Under the pieces are notes generated by a model. It did not search any database. It saw only the letters and a program-made list of their open reading frames with translations, and was not told the DNA's origin. Shown here piece after piece: positions 40,868 through 50,078 of a DNA stretch of 64,000 nucleotides. Position 1 is the stretch's first letter. Each line of letters opens with the position of its first letter. Where the stretch lies: NCBI GenBank assembly GCA_036003045.1, contig DASYSS010000057.1, positions 124,001 through 188,000 on the forward strand, in the 5' to 3' direction. The position numbers were made by a program, and so were the translations under genes. Source of the DNA: Gemmatimonadaceae bacterium (lineage in GTDB: Bacteria; Gemmatimonadota; Gemmatimonadetes; Gemmatimonadales; Gemmatimonadaceae).

Positions 40868-41222
40868 CGGGTTGCTTTCCAACGTAGTCGGGGGGCGGAT
40901 CTTCGGCGAACTGCACGGCATCGATCGTCGAACGCCCCTGGAGCAGCGCCTTGGTCACACGATGCCGCCCGTCCATCACACAGCCGTCGGCGGCGAGAAT
41001 GATCGGGTACGAGAGGTCGGCGGCGTTGACCAGCTCGAGGTGCTCGACGAGCGAACGCCACGTCACCGGCTCGTTGTCGCCGTGGATCGATTCGTCCAGC
41101 TCCCGGATTTGCGAGAGCGGCACCGGTCGAACGTGAAGCGCCCGCGCGAGCAGCACGAGCCGGTCGACATCCCACGCCAGCAAGCCTGTTGGAGATTTGC
41201 GGAAGTAGTATTGCTTGCGCAT
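40851..41222 (-). CDS. ParB/sulfiredoxin-fold-like small protein
   Basis: A 123-aa protein. YPIILAADGCVMDGRHRVTKALLQG is the ParB/Srx-type core in which a Gly-His-Arg motif (here DGRHR) binds a nucleotide. No HTH or dimerisation domain follows, so it is not a partitioning ParB. GAGGAG precedes the ATG. It starts the operon that continues with DUF998 and RibD_C genes. The role is not known. Confidence 0.72.
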   Translation of the reverse strand: MRKQYYFRKSPTGLLAWDVDRLVLLARALHVRPVPLSQIRELDESIHGDNEPVTWRSLVEHLELVNAADLSYPIILAADGCVMDGRHRVTKALLQGRSTIDAVQFAEDPPPDYVGKQPDELEY

Positions 41223-41371
41223 ACGCTCCTCAGTAGCCGACCGATCGCCCTAAGCTAGCCGGAAACCGATCCCGTGACCCCGAGCGAGGACCCGCCGCCG
41301 GGCTGTCCCCGAACCCTTGCGCCCTCTCGTATCGCACCCTACACTCCCCTCTAACACAGAGGGAACAGAGC

Positions 41372-44107
41372 ATGCGCCGCGTATTCCGGATTCCGTTCAG
41401 CCGTTCCCGGCTCGCCCGCGAAGTGGATGACGAAATTCTGTTCCATCTCCAATCGCGCATCGACGCGCTCGTCGCCGGCGGCATGCCTCCGGATCGGGCG
41501 CGCGAGACGGCGCTCACACAGTTCGGCGACGTGCGCGGCCCGCGCGGCGAGATGCTCGTGCTCGACGAAGCGCGCGAAACCGCCGCTCATCGAGCGAGCA
41601 TCGCCGCCGAGATCAGGCAGGACGTCGTCTACGGCATGCGCACCCTCAGGCGCAACGCGCTTCTCACTGGACTCGTGATCGGCGGCCTCGCGCTCGGCAT
41701 CGGCGCGAATGCCGCGATCTACTCACTCATCGAAGCAGTGCTCGTTCGGACGCTACCCGTGGCCAACGCCGGCCGCCTCATCATCGTCGGCGACCCGCAC
41801 TACGTCGACTCGCGCGGACATGGCACGCCAGACGGCAATCTGTACTCGTATCCGCTGTACATGGACGTGCGGAACCGGGCGACCGCATTCGATGGACTCG
41901 CCGCCGTTGGCGACGCGGAGCGTGTGGACGCGTATATCGACGACGTGCAAGCGAGCGTCGAGCATCCGCACGGACGTCTCGTGTCCGGCAACTACTTCTC
42001 CGTGCTCGGCGTACGCGCCGCGGCAGGGCGCACCTTCAACACCTCGGCCGACGAGCCGGGCGCGCCAGCGGAAGCGACGATCAGCTACGAGTACTGGACG
42101 CGGCGCTTTCACCAGGATGCGTCCATCGTCGGACGCGACGTCCGGATGAACGGCATTCGCCTGACGATCACCGGCGTCGCGCAGGCCGGGTTCAGCGGAG
42201 AGATCGTCGGCGCAAAGACGGACGTGTGGTTGCCCGTTGCGCTCCGCGACCGTCTGCACCCGAACACCGCGATGCTCGACGACCGACGCATGATGTGGTT
42301 GCTCCTCATCGGTCGACTGAAGCCGGGCCTTACGCTCGAACAGGCGCGTGCCCAGACGACGCCGCTGGTCGAAGCGGCCATTCGCGCGACCTCAAAACCG
42401 GACGAGCTTGCCGAGATCAAGGAGCGGGGCTTCACGATCGCGTTCGCGCCGGGCGCGCGGGGGCTCTCGAGCATCCGCGACACCTTCGGAAATCCGCTCG
42501 TCGCGCTGATGCTCGGTGTTGCGCTCCTCCTCGGCATCGTCTGCGTGAACGTCGCGAACCTGTTGCTCGCGCGAGGCGTCGCTCGCCGTCGCGAGATGTC
42601 GTTGCGTCTCGCCCTGGGCGCCAGCCGAGCGCGCATCGTGCGACAGCTGCTGACGGAAAGCCTCCTTCTTTCGCTCTTCAGCGGCGCCGCCGCGCTCCTC
42701 GTCGCATGGTGGGGAGGCCGGGCGTTGGTGACGATGGCAAGCGAGGGTGACTCGATCAGCGTGTCGCTCGGTCTCACCCCCGGCCTGCTGGCGTTCACGT
42801 TCGGCCTCTCGACGGTGTCCGTGGTTGTCTTCGGCCTCGTGCCAGCCCTCCGCGCGTCGCGCGTCGATCTCGCGGCGACGCTGCGCACGACCGCGCGCAC
42901 CGTCACCCGGGGGGCGCGCTTCGGCGCGCTGCTGATCAGCGGACAAGTCGCGCTGTCGCTTGTGCTTCTCGTGGGCGCGTCGATACTCACGCGCAGTCTG
43001 CGTCGTACGGAGTCCGTTCCGCTCGGCTTCGATCGCGATCATCTGATCGAGGCCGAGCTCGACGTGGCGACTCCGGGATACGCGGACGCGCGACTCGCCA
43101 ACGTCGTGCACGCGATTCGCGATCGGGTTGCTTCGATTCCCGGCGTGGCCGCCGTGTCGTACTCGCAGAACGGCATCTTCAGCGGTACCGAATGGCACAC
43201 TGATATCCATGTCGCCGGCTTCGTACCGCAGGCGTCGAAGGACTCGAGCACCGCCGCCGACGAGGCGGGTGCCGGGTACGCCGCGTCGCTCGGCGCGCAT
43301 CTCGTCGCGGGACGCGACCTCGACGCGAGCGACGAAGGCATCGCGCCGCATACCGCGCTCGTCAACGCGTCGTTCGCGCAATTCTATTTTCGAGGCACCG
43401 GTGCCGTCGGTCAGCTCGTGCGCTTCGACGACTCGAGCGTGGTAGCGATTGTCGGCGTCATGGCCGACGTCCGTGGCCAATCGCTCGATACGTCGAGTGC
43501 CAACGGCGCCGCGCGACGCATCTATATCCCGTATCTGCACCAGAGCGGCACGACCAAGTTCTCGCAGCCGAAGCGTCTGCGGCTTCTCGTGCGCACCACG
43601 GTCGACCCGTCGGCGCTAACGCAGCAGGTGCGCCGCGCGATCGTCGAGGCCGATCGCCTCATGCCGATCGACGACCTCGAGCCGGTGAGTCAGCTGATCC
43701 GCTTCACGATTCGCGACGAGCGCCTCGTCGCGCGCCTCGCGACGGGCCTCGGCGCGCTGGCGCTGCTCTTGGCAGCGATCGGACTTTTCGGCGTCACGAC
43801 CTACACCATCGCGCGCCGTACGAGCGAGATCGGCGTCCGCATCGCACTCGGCGCGCGTCGAGCCGACGTCGCGCGCTTGGTGATGCTCGACGGGCTGCGT
43901 CCCGTCGCGATCGGCGCAGCGATCGGCTTACCGCTGTCGCTCGGCGCCGTACGGATCCTCGAGCACCACCTCAACGATATCTCGGGCGATCCACTCTCCG
44001 TAGCGGCAGCCGTCGCCGTGCTGTTCCTGAGCGCCATCGCCGCCGTCCTCATCCCCGCCCGCCGCGCAACGCTGATCGACCCACTGAGCGCCTTGCGCGA
44101 AGAATGA
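41372..44107 (+). CDS. ADOP-type MacB/FtsX permease with N-terminal adaptor helices (copy 2)
   Basis: A 911-aa permease of the full ADOP form. The first 60 residues (LAREVDDEILFHLQSRIDAL, then GMPPDRARETALTQFGD) are the PadR-linked adaptor seen in ADOPs. Then follow the first transmembrane helix (LVIGGLALGIGANAAIYSLI), a MacB_PCD domain with EYWTRRFHQDASIVGR, FtsX block 1 (VCVNVANLLLARGVARRREMSLRLALG), a second periplasmic domain, and FtsX block 2 ending LIPARRATLIDPLSALREE. There is no PadR regulator and no ATPase nearby. Confidence 0.92.
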   Translation: MRRVFRIPFSRSRLAREVDDEILFHLQSRIDALVAGGMPPDRARETALTQFGDVRGPRGEMLVLDEARETAAHRASIAAEIRQDVVYGMRTLRRNALLTGLVIGGLALGIGANAAIYSLIEAVLVRTLPVANAGRLIIVGDPHYVDSRGHGTPDGNLYSYPLYMDVRNRATAFDGLAAVGDAERVDAYIDDVQASVEHPHGRLVSGNYFSVLGVRAAAGRTFNTSADEPGAPAEATISYEYWTRRFHQDASIVGRDVRMNGIRLTITGVAQAGFSGEIVGAKTDVWLPVALRDRLHPNTAMLDDRRMMWLLLIGRLKPGLTLEQARAQTTPLVEAAIRATSKPDELAEIKERGFTIAFAPGARGLSSIRDTFGNPLVALMLGVALLLGIVCVNVANLLLARGVARRREMSLRLALGASRARIVRQLLTESLLLSLFSGAAALLVAWWGGRALVTMASEGDSISVSLGLTPGLLAFTFGLSTVSVVVFGLVPALRASRVDLAATLRTTARTVTRGARFGALLISGQVALSLVLLVGASILTRSLRRTESVPLGFDRDHLIEAELDVATPGYADARLANVVHAIRDRVASIPGVAAVSYSQNGIFSGTEWHTDIHVAGFVPQASKDSSTAADEAGAGYAASLGAHLVAGRDLDASDEGIAPHTALVNASFAQFYFRGTGAVGQLVRFDDSSVVAIVGVMADVRGQSLDTSSANGAARRIYIPYLHQSGTTKFSQPKRLRLLVRTTVDPSALTQQVRRAIVEADRLMPIDDLEPVSQLIRFTIRDERLVARLATGLGALALLLAAIGLFGVTTYTIARRTSEIGVRIALGARRADVARLVMLDGLRPVAIGAAIGLPLSLGAVRILEHHLNDISGDPLSVAAAVAVLFLSAIAAVLIPARRATLIDPLSALREE

Positions 44108-44127
44108 GTGGACGCCGTTCGGCGCCC

Positions 44128-44877
44128 TCACAGCTCCGCGGTAACGATCCGATACCCAATGTCGAGCGCATCCAACTCGAGCACTCGCCCAAATCGCGCG
44201 CGCCAAGTTCCATCCGCCAGATCCGCGCGTAGTTTCGCCAGCCCCGCCGAGGTATCGATCCGGGCGAACGACGATATCCCGTCCCGAACGTTCGGATCGA
44301 GGTACGCCTCCGGCCGCGCCCAGAACGCGCCCAAGAATCCGTCGACGCAATCCCGCGGAATCGGCACCGGAATGCTTTCGACGCGCGCGCCCGGCCCGAA
44401 AGCGCCGGCGAACGCGTCCATCGATAGAAACTGTTCGCGGTCGAGCGCCATGAAGAGCGGCAGGTAGTGCTGCGTCAGCCAAAACCCGCCCGGCTCCGGG
44501 TCCCACGTGAGCAACACGACTCGGGAACGGGCCACACGAGTGCATTCGCGGAGACCGGCCATCTGGTCGGACCAGTGATGCAACGTGAGCACGCCGAGCA
44601 CGGCGTCGAACGACGCGTCGGCGAACGGCAATCGCTCGGCGCGTCCGAGTACCACCGGCGCTGACTCACTGTCCCGTTGCGCGATCATCACGCGCGACGG
44701 CTCGACCGCCACGACCCGCCGGCTGCGCGGCTCGTACGACCCTGCGCCCGCCCCGACGTTCAGTACGGAGCCCGCGTCGCCAAGTGCGGTCTCGATCGCG
44801 GCAGCGATCCGCGGATCAGGGCGCCGCTGTCGAGTGTAGCCTTGCCCTATGACGTCGTAGAGTGGCTCGTCGGACAG
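44128..44877 (-). CDS. Class I SAM-dependent methyltransferase, non-standard start
   Basis: About 249 aa. Motif I is VLNVGAGAGSYEP, followed by VVAVEPSRVMIAQ, then LPFADASFDAVLGVLTLHHW, the usual order for ubiE-like class I enzymes. Motif I lies upstream of the first GTG (44712), so translation must begin earlier, yet there is no ATG, GTG or TTG before the in-frame stop at 44910-44908. The N-terminus LYDVIGQGY suggests a start near the CTG at 44877. A strong AGGAGG (44916-44911) lies upstream, 9 nt from an ATC codon at 44901. Either CTG or ATC is used, or the start has been lost by mutation. Confidence 0.75.
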   Translation of the reverse strand: MSDEPLYDVIGQGYTRQRRPDPRIAAAIETALGDAGSVLNVGAGAGSYEPRSRRVVAVEPSRVMIAQRDSESAPVVLGRAERLPFADASFDAVLGVLTLHHWSDQMAGLRECTRVARSRVVLLTWDPEPGGFWLTQHYLPLFMALDREQFLSMDAFAGAFGPGARVESIPVPIPRDCVDGFLGAFWARPEAYLDPNVRDGISSFARIDTSAGLAKLRADLADGTWRARFGRVLELDALDIGYRIVTAEL

Positions 44878-44960
44878 GAGGCGGGTCTCGGTCGAGGAGA
44901 TTCGATTTTACCTCCTCTCACACTACGCCGCCACGTGGCCGTGCGTCGGCGCGAGATCCG

Positions 44961-45146
44961 TCAGATTCGACGGCGTGCGCGGGCCGTCAACATGAGGATG
45001 GCCATCCCCAAACACGTGACGAAGCCTTCCCCGCTCCGCGAAATCCCGGCGAGTGCGGCGACGACGAGGAGAGCCGCCGCGACACGATCGGTTCCGCGAT
45101 CGTGATCGAACAGGAGGCTGTTGAGACTCAACACGAGGCGCATCAT
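44961..45146 (-). CDS. Small hypothetical membrane protein
   Basis: A possible 61-aa protein with two hydrophobic segments (about 22-34 and 42-53) and a basic end (TARARRRI). No good ribosome binding site. Composition is membrane-protein-like, but it could be spurious. Confidence 0.4.
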   Translation of the reverse strand: MMRLVLSLNSLLFDHDRGTDRVAAALLVVAALAGISRSGEGFVTCLGMAILMLTARARRRI

Positions 45147-45224
45147 CGAAGGAGGCTACGTCAACCCAACGCTAGTTGAAAGGCCCCTGGTGTGAATTGT
45201 GATGAACGACCGCGATGCTTCGCC

Positions 45225-45579
45225 TCATTCGAGACGTATACGATTCACGGCGTCGAACTGGGACACGTCGGACACGATCAGGCTGTCGCCGAGCTTCGCG
45301 CCGCTCTGAATCTCCAACCTGTCGTTCGAAGCTCGCCCGAACCGCCACGGTAATGCGCTCCGCCACTCCAGAATTGGGGACGTTCCGGAACAGTCCGACG
45401 GTGTCGTCTGAATTGATTCCGACAGGCCGCGCGACGTTGAGCGCGTCGCCCAACATCCATCCGCGCTTGACGACGTCGACCCAAATTGCGGTTCGCTGTA
45501 GGCGTGGCCGCTCGGCCCGGTAATACGGGACTGTGGTCGCGACGGCGAGCATCGCGAGCCCATGCCAATGGGTTGTCAT
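45225..45579 (-). pseudogene. Remnant of a HlyD/RND-type efflux adaptor gene
   Basis: The N-terminal part (YYRAERPRLQRTAIWVDVVKRG) matches the start of periplasmic adaptors that accompany ADOP-type and MacB exporters. It is joined directly to their C-terminal part (RPVGINSDDTVGLF, then GVAERITV), so roughly 300 residues of barrel-sandwich and hairpin are missing. About position 45343-45349 an extra base shifts the frame; in the new frame the expected end follows (FGRASNDRLEIQSGAKLGD, then LIVSDVSQFDAVNRIRL). The gene has a large internal deletion plus a frameshift and cannot make an adaptor. Confidence 0.75.
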
Positions 45580-45709
45580 TTCTCGCCTATTTCGCCTGTC
45601 TCCCGAATCTGACCGATTCAGGGACGGCTGTTCCCAAAATCGACCGCCGCCTCAGCACGACGAAACCCGTCCGCCTCTTGTTACATGAACAGCTTTGCGA
45701 GTCAGTACA

Positions 45710-46264
45710 TCAGATTTGGAGCTCGCCCTCCGACGCGGCACGTCGCGCCGGTCTCCTGAGGTGCGACCGGGCCCACCCGAGGAGCGTGAGCGCCAGAAAC
45801 GGGTACGCGTCGAACGGCAGCGGCGACGACAGCGGATTCAGCGGCGCTCCGAGAAATATTCGCACCGCCGTGACGGCGAAGAGAACCGCCGCGATCGCGC
45901 CTGTGCCTCTCACGAACGCCGGTAACAGCGGCGACGCGCTGACCAACGCGAGACCGGCCGCCCACAGCGCTGCACCAGCGGCGAACAGTGGTGCGCTCGC
46001 CGCGAGGTCCATTCCCGACGCGGAGACGATGAGCGTCTCGCCGGCCACGAAGACGAGGAAGCCAGCCGCCAACAGCTCGTGGCCTTCGCGAAGGTGATGG
46101 ACGACGAGCAGCGCGCCGGCGAGAACGAGGGCCGTGCCATCGGCGCCCCACGCGAGCGCGCGGAGCTCGGGAGAGGGGGCGAACGTGCCGGCCATTCCCA
46201 ACAGCGCGCCGATCACCAGCCCTGCCGCGACAACACCGCGGAGTCTCTCGTCGCTCATGATCAA
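45710..46264 (-). CDS. Hypothetical membrane protein
   Basis: A 184-aa Ala/Leu-rich protein with six hydrophobic segments and a basic C-terminus (SHLRRPARRAASEG). Starts at 46264 or at the second ATG, 46258. No family recognised. Single gene between the adaptor remnant and the CarboxypepD_reg gene. Confidence 0.62.
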   Translation of the reverse strand: MIMSDERLRGVVAAGLVIGALLGMAGTFAPSPELRALAWGADGTALVLAGALLVVHHLREGHELLAAGFLVFVAGETLIVSASGMDLAASAPLFAAGAALWAAGLALVSASPLLPAFVRGTGAIAAVLFAVTAVRIFLGAPLNPLSSPLPFDAYPFLALTLLGWARSHLRRPARRAASEGELQI

Positions 46265-46354
46265 TTGTCCTGAGGGTGGGTGGAAAGAAACTATCCCGAG
46301 AAGGCTCAGGTCCTCAACGGCGGCAGCAGTGCGCGGACGAATGCGCGAGGGTCG

Positions 46355-47389
46355 TTACCTCGGTCGAACGTCCTCGAACCCCCAATAGTTGAACGCTAGC
46401 GTTCCGATCGCGGTCGTTCCGCGCGGCGCGTTCGCCAACTGGGCGGAAAACGAGCCGCTGGTCGGGAGACGCAGAGGTGTCCCCGCTATCGCAATGTCCG
46501 CATAGCGAACCGTGACTTGGCTGATCGGTTTGTCGCGGTCGAGATGCTCGAGCTCCAACCGTTGCATGAGGCGAGTCGTCGCATCCACCCAGATCGTGCC
46601 TTGAAGGCCGAAGCCGCCCTCGCCACGTGAGCCCTGTCGAAACTGCACCCCGGTCGAGCCATTCTCGCCGAGAACGTTCGGCACGATGCAGTGCGTGCCG
46701 AGGAATGAGTCGTCGAGCAGCTCGCGCTCGTCCGGCAGCGTGAAGCTGTTCCCCTTTCCGAAGCCTTCTTTGGCGCGCTGTGCGCGCACGCGTTCTTCGC
46801 GAACGAGCGCCGAGTCGGGTTCGTTGGTCGTGGTGTCCGCCCGCTGGCGTCGCATCGCCGGCCGGGACGGCACGAGCGTCTCGCTCGTCTGCGCGAGCTC
46901 TCGCTTGTATCGATATCGCTGATCGAACGAGCGGCGAATCTCGACACCCTGCCTCACGTCGTTCCACAGCGCCGACAGGTACGGATCGTGCGCGACGCGC
47001 TCGCCGCTCAAGCACGTCCCGTCGGCGTATACCATGACGGTTGGCAGAGGAAGACCGACCATCGAGCCGCGAAGCTCGTGCTCGGTCGTCTCGCCCGGCC
47101 GCACCTCGAGAGTCGGCGACGTCACGGGCCGAAATCCGATGCGCAGGAGCTGAAGCCGATACGCGCCGGGCTTGACCGACGAGAATTGAAATCGCCCCTG
47201 CGCGCTCGTGATGCCCTGCTGTCCGCCGCCGCTCGCCGAATCGACCGGGAGCAGGCGAACGAGAGCGAACGATATCGGCGCGCCGTCTTCCGTGGACTTG
47301 GCGACTCCATTCACCGCACCGGTGTTCCCTTGCCCGATCGCGGACGCAAGAGGAACCAGTATCAGGAAGAGCACGCGTCCAAGACGCAT
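46355..47389 (-). CDS. Secreted protein with CarboxypepD_reg-like domain
   Basis: A 344-aa exported protein: signal peptide ending LASAIGQ, then a carboxypeptidase-regulatory-like beta sandwich (about 22-105: GAVNGVAKSTEDGAPISFAL, GRFQFSSVKPGAYRLQLLRIG), a Cys in GTCLSGERVAHDPYL, and a beta-rich remainder (IWVDATTRLMQRLELEHLDRD). The layout resembles the N-terminal part of TonB-linked proteins without plug or barrel. The start codon lies 2 bp after the VOC gene's stop, so the two form an operon. Confidence 0.7.
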   Translation of the reverse strand: MRLGRVLFLILVPLASAIGQGNTGAVNGVAKSTEDGAPISFALVRLLPVDSASGGGQQGITSAQGRFQFSSVKPGAYRLQLLRIGFRPVTSPTLEVRPGETTEHELRGSMVGLPLPTVMVYADGTCLSGERVAHDPYLSALWNDVRQGVEIRRSFDQRYRYKRELAQTSETLVPSRPAMRRQRADTTTNEPDSALVREERVRAQRAKEGFGKGNSFTLPDERELLDDSFLGTHCIVPNVLGENGSTGVQFRQGSRGEGGFGLQGTIWVDATTRLMQRLELEHLDRDKPISQVTVRYADIAIAGTPLRLPTSGSFSAQLANAPRGTTAIGTLAFNYWGFEDVRPR

Positions 47390-47391
47390 GG

Positions 47392-47877
47392 TCAGCCGCG
47401 GCGTGCCGCTTCGATGGTGGCGATGTCGATCTTGGTCATCGGCATCATCGCGTCGAACGCGCGCTTGGCGGCGGCGCGGTCCGGATCGGTGATCGCTTTG
47501 GTCAGCGCGATCGGCGTGATCTGCCAGGACACTCCCCATTTGTCCTTGCACCATCCGCACGCACTCTCCTCCCCGCCGTTGCCGACGATCGCGTTCCAAT
47601 AGCGATCCGTTTCGGCTTGGTCGTCAGTCGCGATCTGAAACGAGAACGCTTCAGTGTGCTTGAAGGTGGGCCCGCCGTTGAGGCCGAGGCACGGGATGCC
47701 GATCACGGTGAATTCGACGGTCAGCACGTCGCCCTGTTTCCCTGACGGATAGTCCCCCGGCGCGCGGTGCACCGCGCCGACGTGCGAATCGGGAAACGTG
47801 TTGGCGTAGAAGTGAGCCGCATCTTCGGCGTCTTTGTCGTACCAGAGGCAAATCGTATTCTTGGCTGGCTTGGTCAT
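47392..47877 (-). CDS. VOC / PhnB-like family protein
   Basis: A 161-aa protein of the 3-demethylubiquinone-methyltransferase-like VOC group (PhnB family): NTICLWYDKDAEDAAHFYAN, then FTVIGIPCLGLNGGPTF, QIATDDQAETDRYW, GWCKDKWGVSWQITPIAL, and the C-terminal AFDAMMPMTKIDIATI. GGAGAG precedes the ATG at 47877. The ligand or substrate is unknown; this group is abundant and often of unclear role. Confidence 0.88.
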   Translation of the reverse strand: MTKPAKNTICLWYDKDAEDAAHFYANTFPDSHVGAVHRAPGDYPSGKQGDVLTVEFTVIGIPCLGLNGGPTFKHTEAFSFQIATDDQAETDRYWNAIVGNGGEESACGWCKDKWGVSWQITPIALTKAITDPDRAAAKRAFDAMMPMTKIDIATIEAARRG

Positions 47878-47889
47878 GCGACTCTCCAT

Positions 47890-48217
47890 CGAGATGAGGC
47901 GCTCGAACGACTCAGCCTCAAGCTAGCCGAACACGCCTCAGTCATCGATTGGCTCGACACCGGCGAAGCTGAGCTGCGAGCGCATTGGCTTCCGCATAGT
48001 GCCTCTCGCAAGAACGACGAGTTCGCGGGCGAACCGTTAGAGGCGCGACCGCAAGCCGCGCAACATTCCTTAGATCACTTGACGGCTTTGGCGTTCGTCA
48101 GGTCGCTGGCGCATCGAGCTCCGACAAAGACAGCGAGAACGGTCCAGACAAGCCCGTCTCGCCCCGCCCGTAGGTCGCGCGCACCAGTTCGGCCGGTTCC
48201 TTGCTGTCTCTCGGGTC
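47890..48217. other. Intergenic region
   Basis: About 330 bp between two divergent genes. I see no gene, repeat or clear promoter. Open frames here have no recognisable content. Confidence 0.35.
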
Positions 48218-48640
48218 ATGCCTGAGAAACCACGAAGAGCATTGTTGCCGTTGGCGCTTCTCGCCTCAGCGTCGGGCGCGCGCACGTTCTCCGGCGTTGC
48301 CGCCGTGTCAGGCCGGAGACCGCCGAGGCTGTTCGCGGCCGGGGAGTTGATCTACGACAAGGTCCCGAGCGTCCCGAGTCGCGTTGCTCCGCGGCTGATC
48401 GTCGGACGTGTTGCGGCGGGGGCACTCATCGGCACCATCGTCGCGAATCGCACCGGACGAAGCCGCACCGGCTCCGCCATCCTCGGCGGCTTGATCGCGT
48501 TCGCGGGAGCGCACCTCACCTATAGAATGCGACGCGCGCTGAGCGAACGCATCCCGGCGTTCGCGGCTGCACTCGTCGAAGACGCACTCGTCGTCGGCGC
48601 GGCGACAGCCGGCGCCGTCCTGCTCCACTCGGAAGACTGA
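48218..48640 (+). CDS. Hypothetical membrane protein, DUF4126-like
   Basis: A 140-aa protein with three or four weak hydrophobic segments, an internal VAAGALIGTIVANRTGRSRTG and a conserved-looking end AGAHLTYRMRRALSERIPAF with ALVEDALVVGAATAGAVLL. The end resembles DUF4126-type proteins, but the match is loose. No clear ribosome binding site. Confidence 0.55.
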   Translation: MPEKPRRALLPLALLASASGARTFSGVAAVSGRRPPRLFAAGELIYDKVPSVPSRVAPRLIVGRVAAGALIGTIVANRTGRSRTGSAILGGLIAFAGAHLTYRMRRALSERIPAFAAALVEDALVVGAATAGAVLLHSED

Positions 48641-48725
48641 CGGGCCCGTTCCGCGAGCATCACGCGGCGTTCGTCGGCACGATCGTCCAATGTGACGAAA
48701 CGACCGGTCGACGAAGATTTGCCGG

Positions 48726-50075
48726 ATGCGCAGGCTCAATCGCCGTCGCTTCTGCACCGCCGCAGCCGCCGGCATCGCCGCGGGCCCCCTGGGGCTTGCC
48801 GCTTTCTCTAGACGATTATTGGCCATGACCGACGTGATGGCGGAAGTTGAGACGGGCAGCGAGGGCGAGGCGAACGACGTCCGTCCGTTCCATCCCAAGT
48901 TTCCGGACGGGGACGTGACTGAAATGCGCCGCCGCGTGGCCGCTACCAGGTGGCCCGAGCGAGAGACGGTCCCCGACGCGTCGCAAGGCGTTCAACTCGC
49001 CACGATCCAGAAGCTCGCTCGCTATTGGAGCAGCGAGTACGACTGGAACAATTGCCAGGCGAAGCTCGACGCCACGCCGCAATTCATGACGACGATCGAC
49101 GGCCTCGACATCCACTTCATTCACGTGCGCTCGAAGCACGAGAATGCGATGCCGATCATTATCACCCACGGCTGGCCGGGCTCGATCATCGAGCAGATGA
49201 AAGTCATCGATCCGCTCGTCAATCCCACCGCGCACGGCGGCACGGCCGCCGATGCATTCCACGTCGTGATTCCGTCGCTTCCGGGGTACGGATTCTCAGG
49301 CAAGCCGGCCGCGCCGGGGTGGAATCCCATCACCATCGCGCGCGCATGGACGACGCTCATGCGTCGCCTCGGGTACAAGCAGTTCGTGGCGCAGGGCGGC
49401 GACTGGGGAAACGCGGTTTCGGAGACGATGGCTCTTCAAGCGCCGCCGGAGTTGCTCGGCATTTCCACGAACATGCCGGCCACGGTACCGCCCGAGATCG
49501 CCAAGGTGCTCGCGATGGGTGGACCGGCGCCGGCCGGTCTTTCGGCGGAGGAGAAGAACGCCTTCGACCAGCTCGACTTCTTCTACAAGAAGGGGCTGGG
49601 CTACGCCAACGAGATGGGCCTCCGCCCGCAGACGTTGTACGCGATCGCCGACTCGCCCGTGGGGCTCGCCGCATGGATGATCGACCACGACGCGCGCAGC
49701 TACGATCTCATCGTGCGCGTCTTCGACGGGCGGCGTGAAGGGCTCACCCGCGACGACATTCTCGACAATGTCTCGCTCTATTGGTTGACGAATACCGCGA
49801 TTTCATCCGGCCGGCTCTACTGGGACACACGTCAATTGCCGGCCGCCGGCGGCTTCTTCGATGCGAGGGGCGTGGCCATCCCGGTCGTCGTCACTGTTTT
49901 TCCGGACGAGATCTACGCGGCTCCGCGCAGCTGGGCGGAGCGCGCCTACTCGAAGATGATCTACTTCGTGCGGCACGACCGAGGGACACACTTCGCCGCG
50001 TGGGAGCAGCCGCAACTCCTCGTCGAGGATCTTCGCGTCGGCTTCAGGCCACTGCGGGAGAAGCTGGCGCGCTAG
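48726..50075 (+). CDS. Epoxide hydrolase-family alpha/beta hydrolase
   Basis: A 449-aa exported enzyme with a twin-arginine-type signal (RRRFCTAAAAGIAAG). An EHN (epoxide-hydrolase N-terminal) domain occupies about 50-160 (FHPKFPDGDVTEMRRRVAAT, WPERETVPD, WNNCQAKLD), then the alpha/beta-hydrolase core: IIITHGWPGSI (oxyanion HGWP), QGGDWGN with the Asp nucleophile, and the C-terminal His in DRGTHFAAWEQP. Tyr residues in the cap are plausible epoxide-polarising groups. Probably folded in the cytosol and exported by Tat. Confidence 0.88.
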   Translation: MRRLNRRRFCTAAAAGIAAGPLGLAAFSRRLLAMTDVMAEVETGSEGEANDVRPFHPKFPDGDVTEMRRRVAATRWPERETVPDASQGVQLATIQKLARYWSSEYDWNNCQAKLDATPQFMTTIDGLDIHFIHVRSKHENAMPIIITHGWPGSIIEQMKVIDPLVNPTAHGGTAADAFHVVIPSLPGYGFSGKPAAPGWNPITIARAWTTLMRRLGYKQFVAQGGDWGNAVSETMALQAPPELLGISTNMPATVPPEIAKVLAMGGPAPAGLSAEEKNAFDQLDFFYKKGLGYANEMGLRPQTLYAIADSPVGLAAWMIDHDARSYDLIVRVFDGRREGLTRDDILDNVSLYWLTNTAISSGRLYWDTRQLPAAGGFFDARGVAIPVVVTVFPDEIYAAPRSWAERAYSKMIYFVRHDRGTHFAAWEQPQLLVEDLRVGFRPLREKLAR

Positions 50076-50078
50076 CGC

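Noticed and set aside
40851-41222. Chromosome-partitioning ParB
   Set aside because: Only the small nucleotide-binding core is present; no HTH, no ParA, no parS-like sites.
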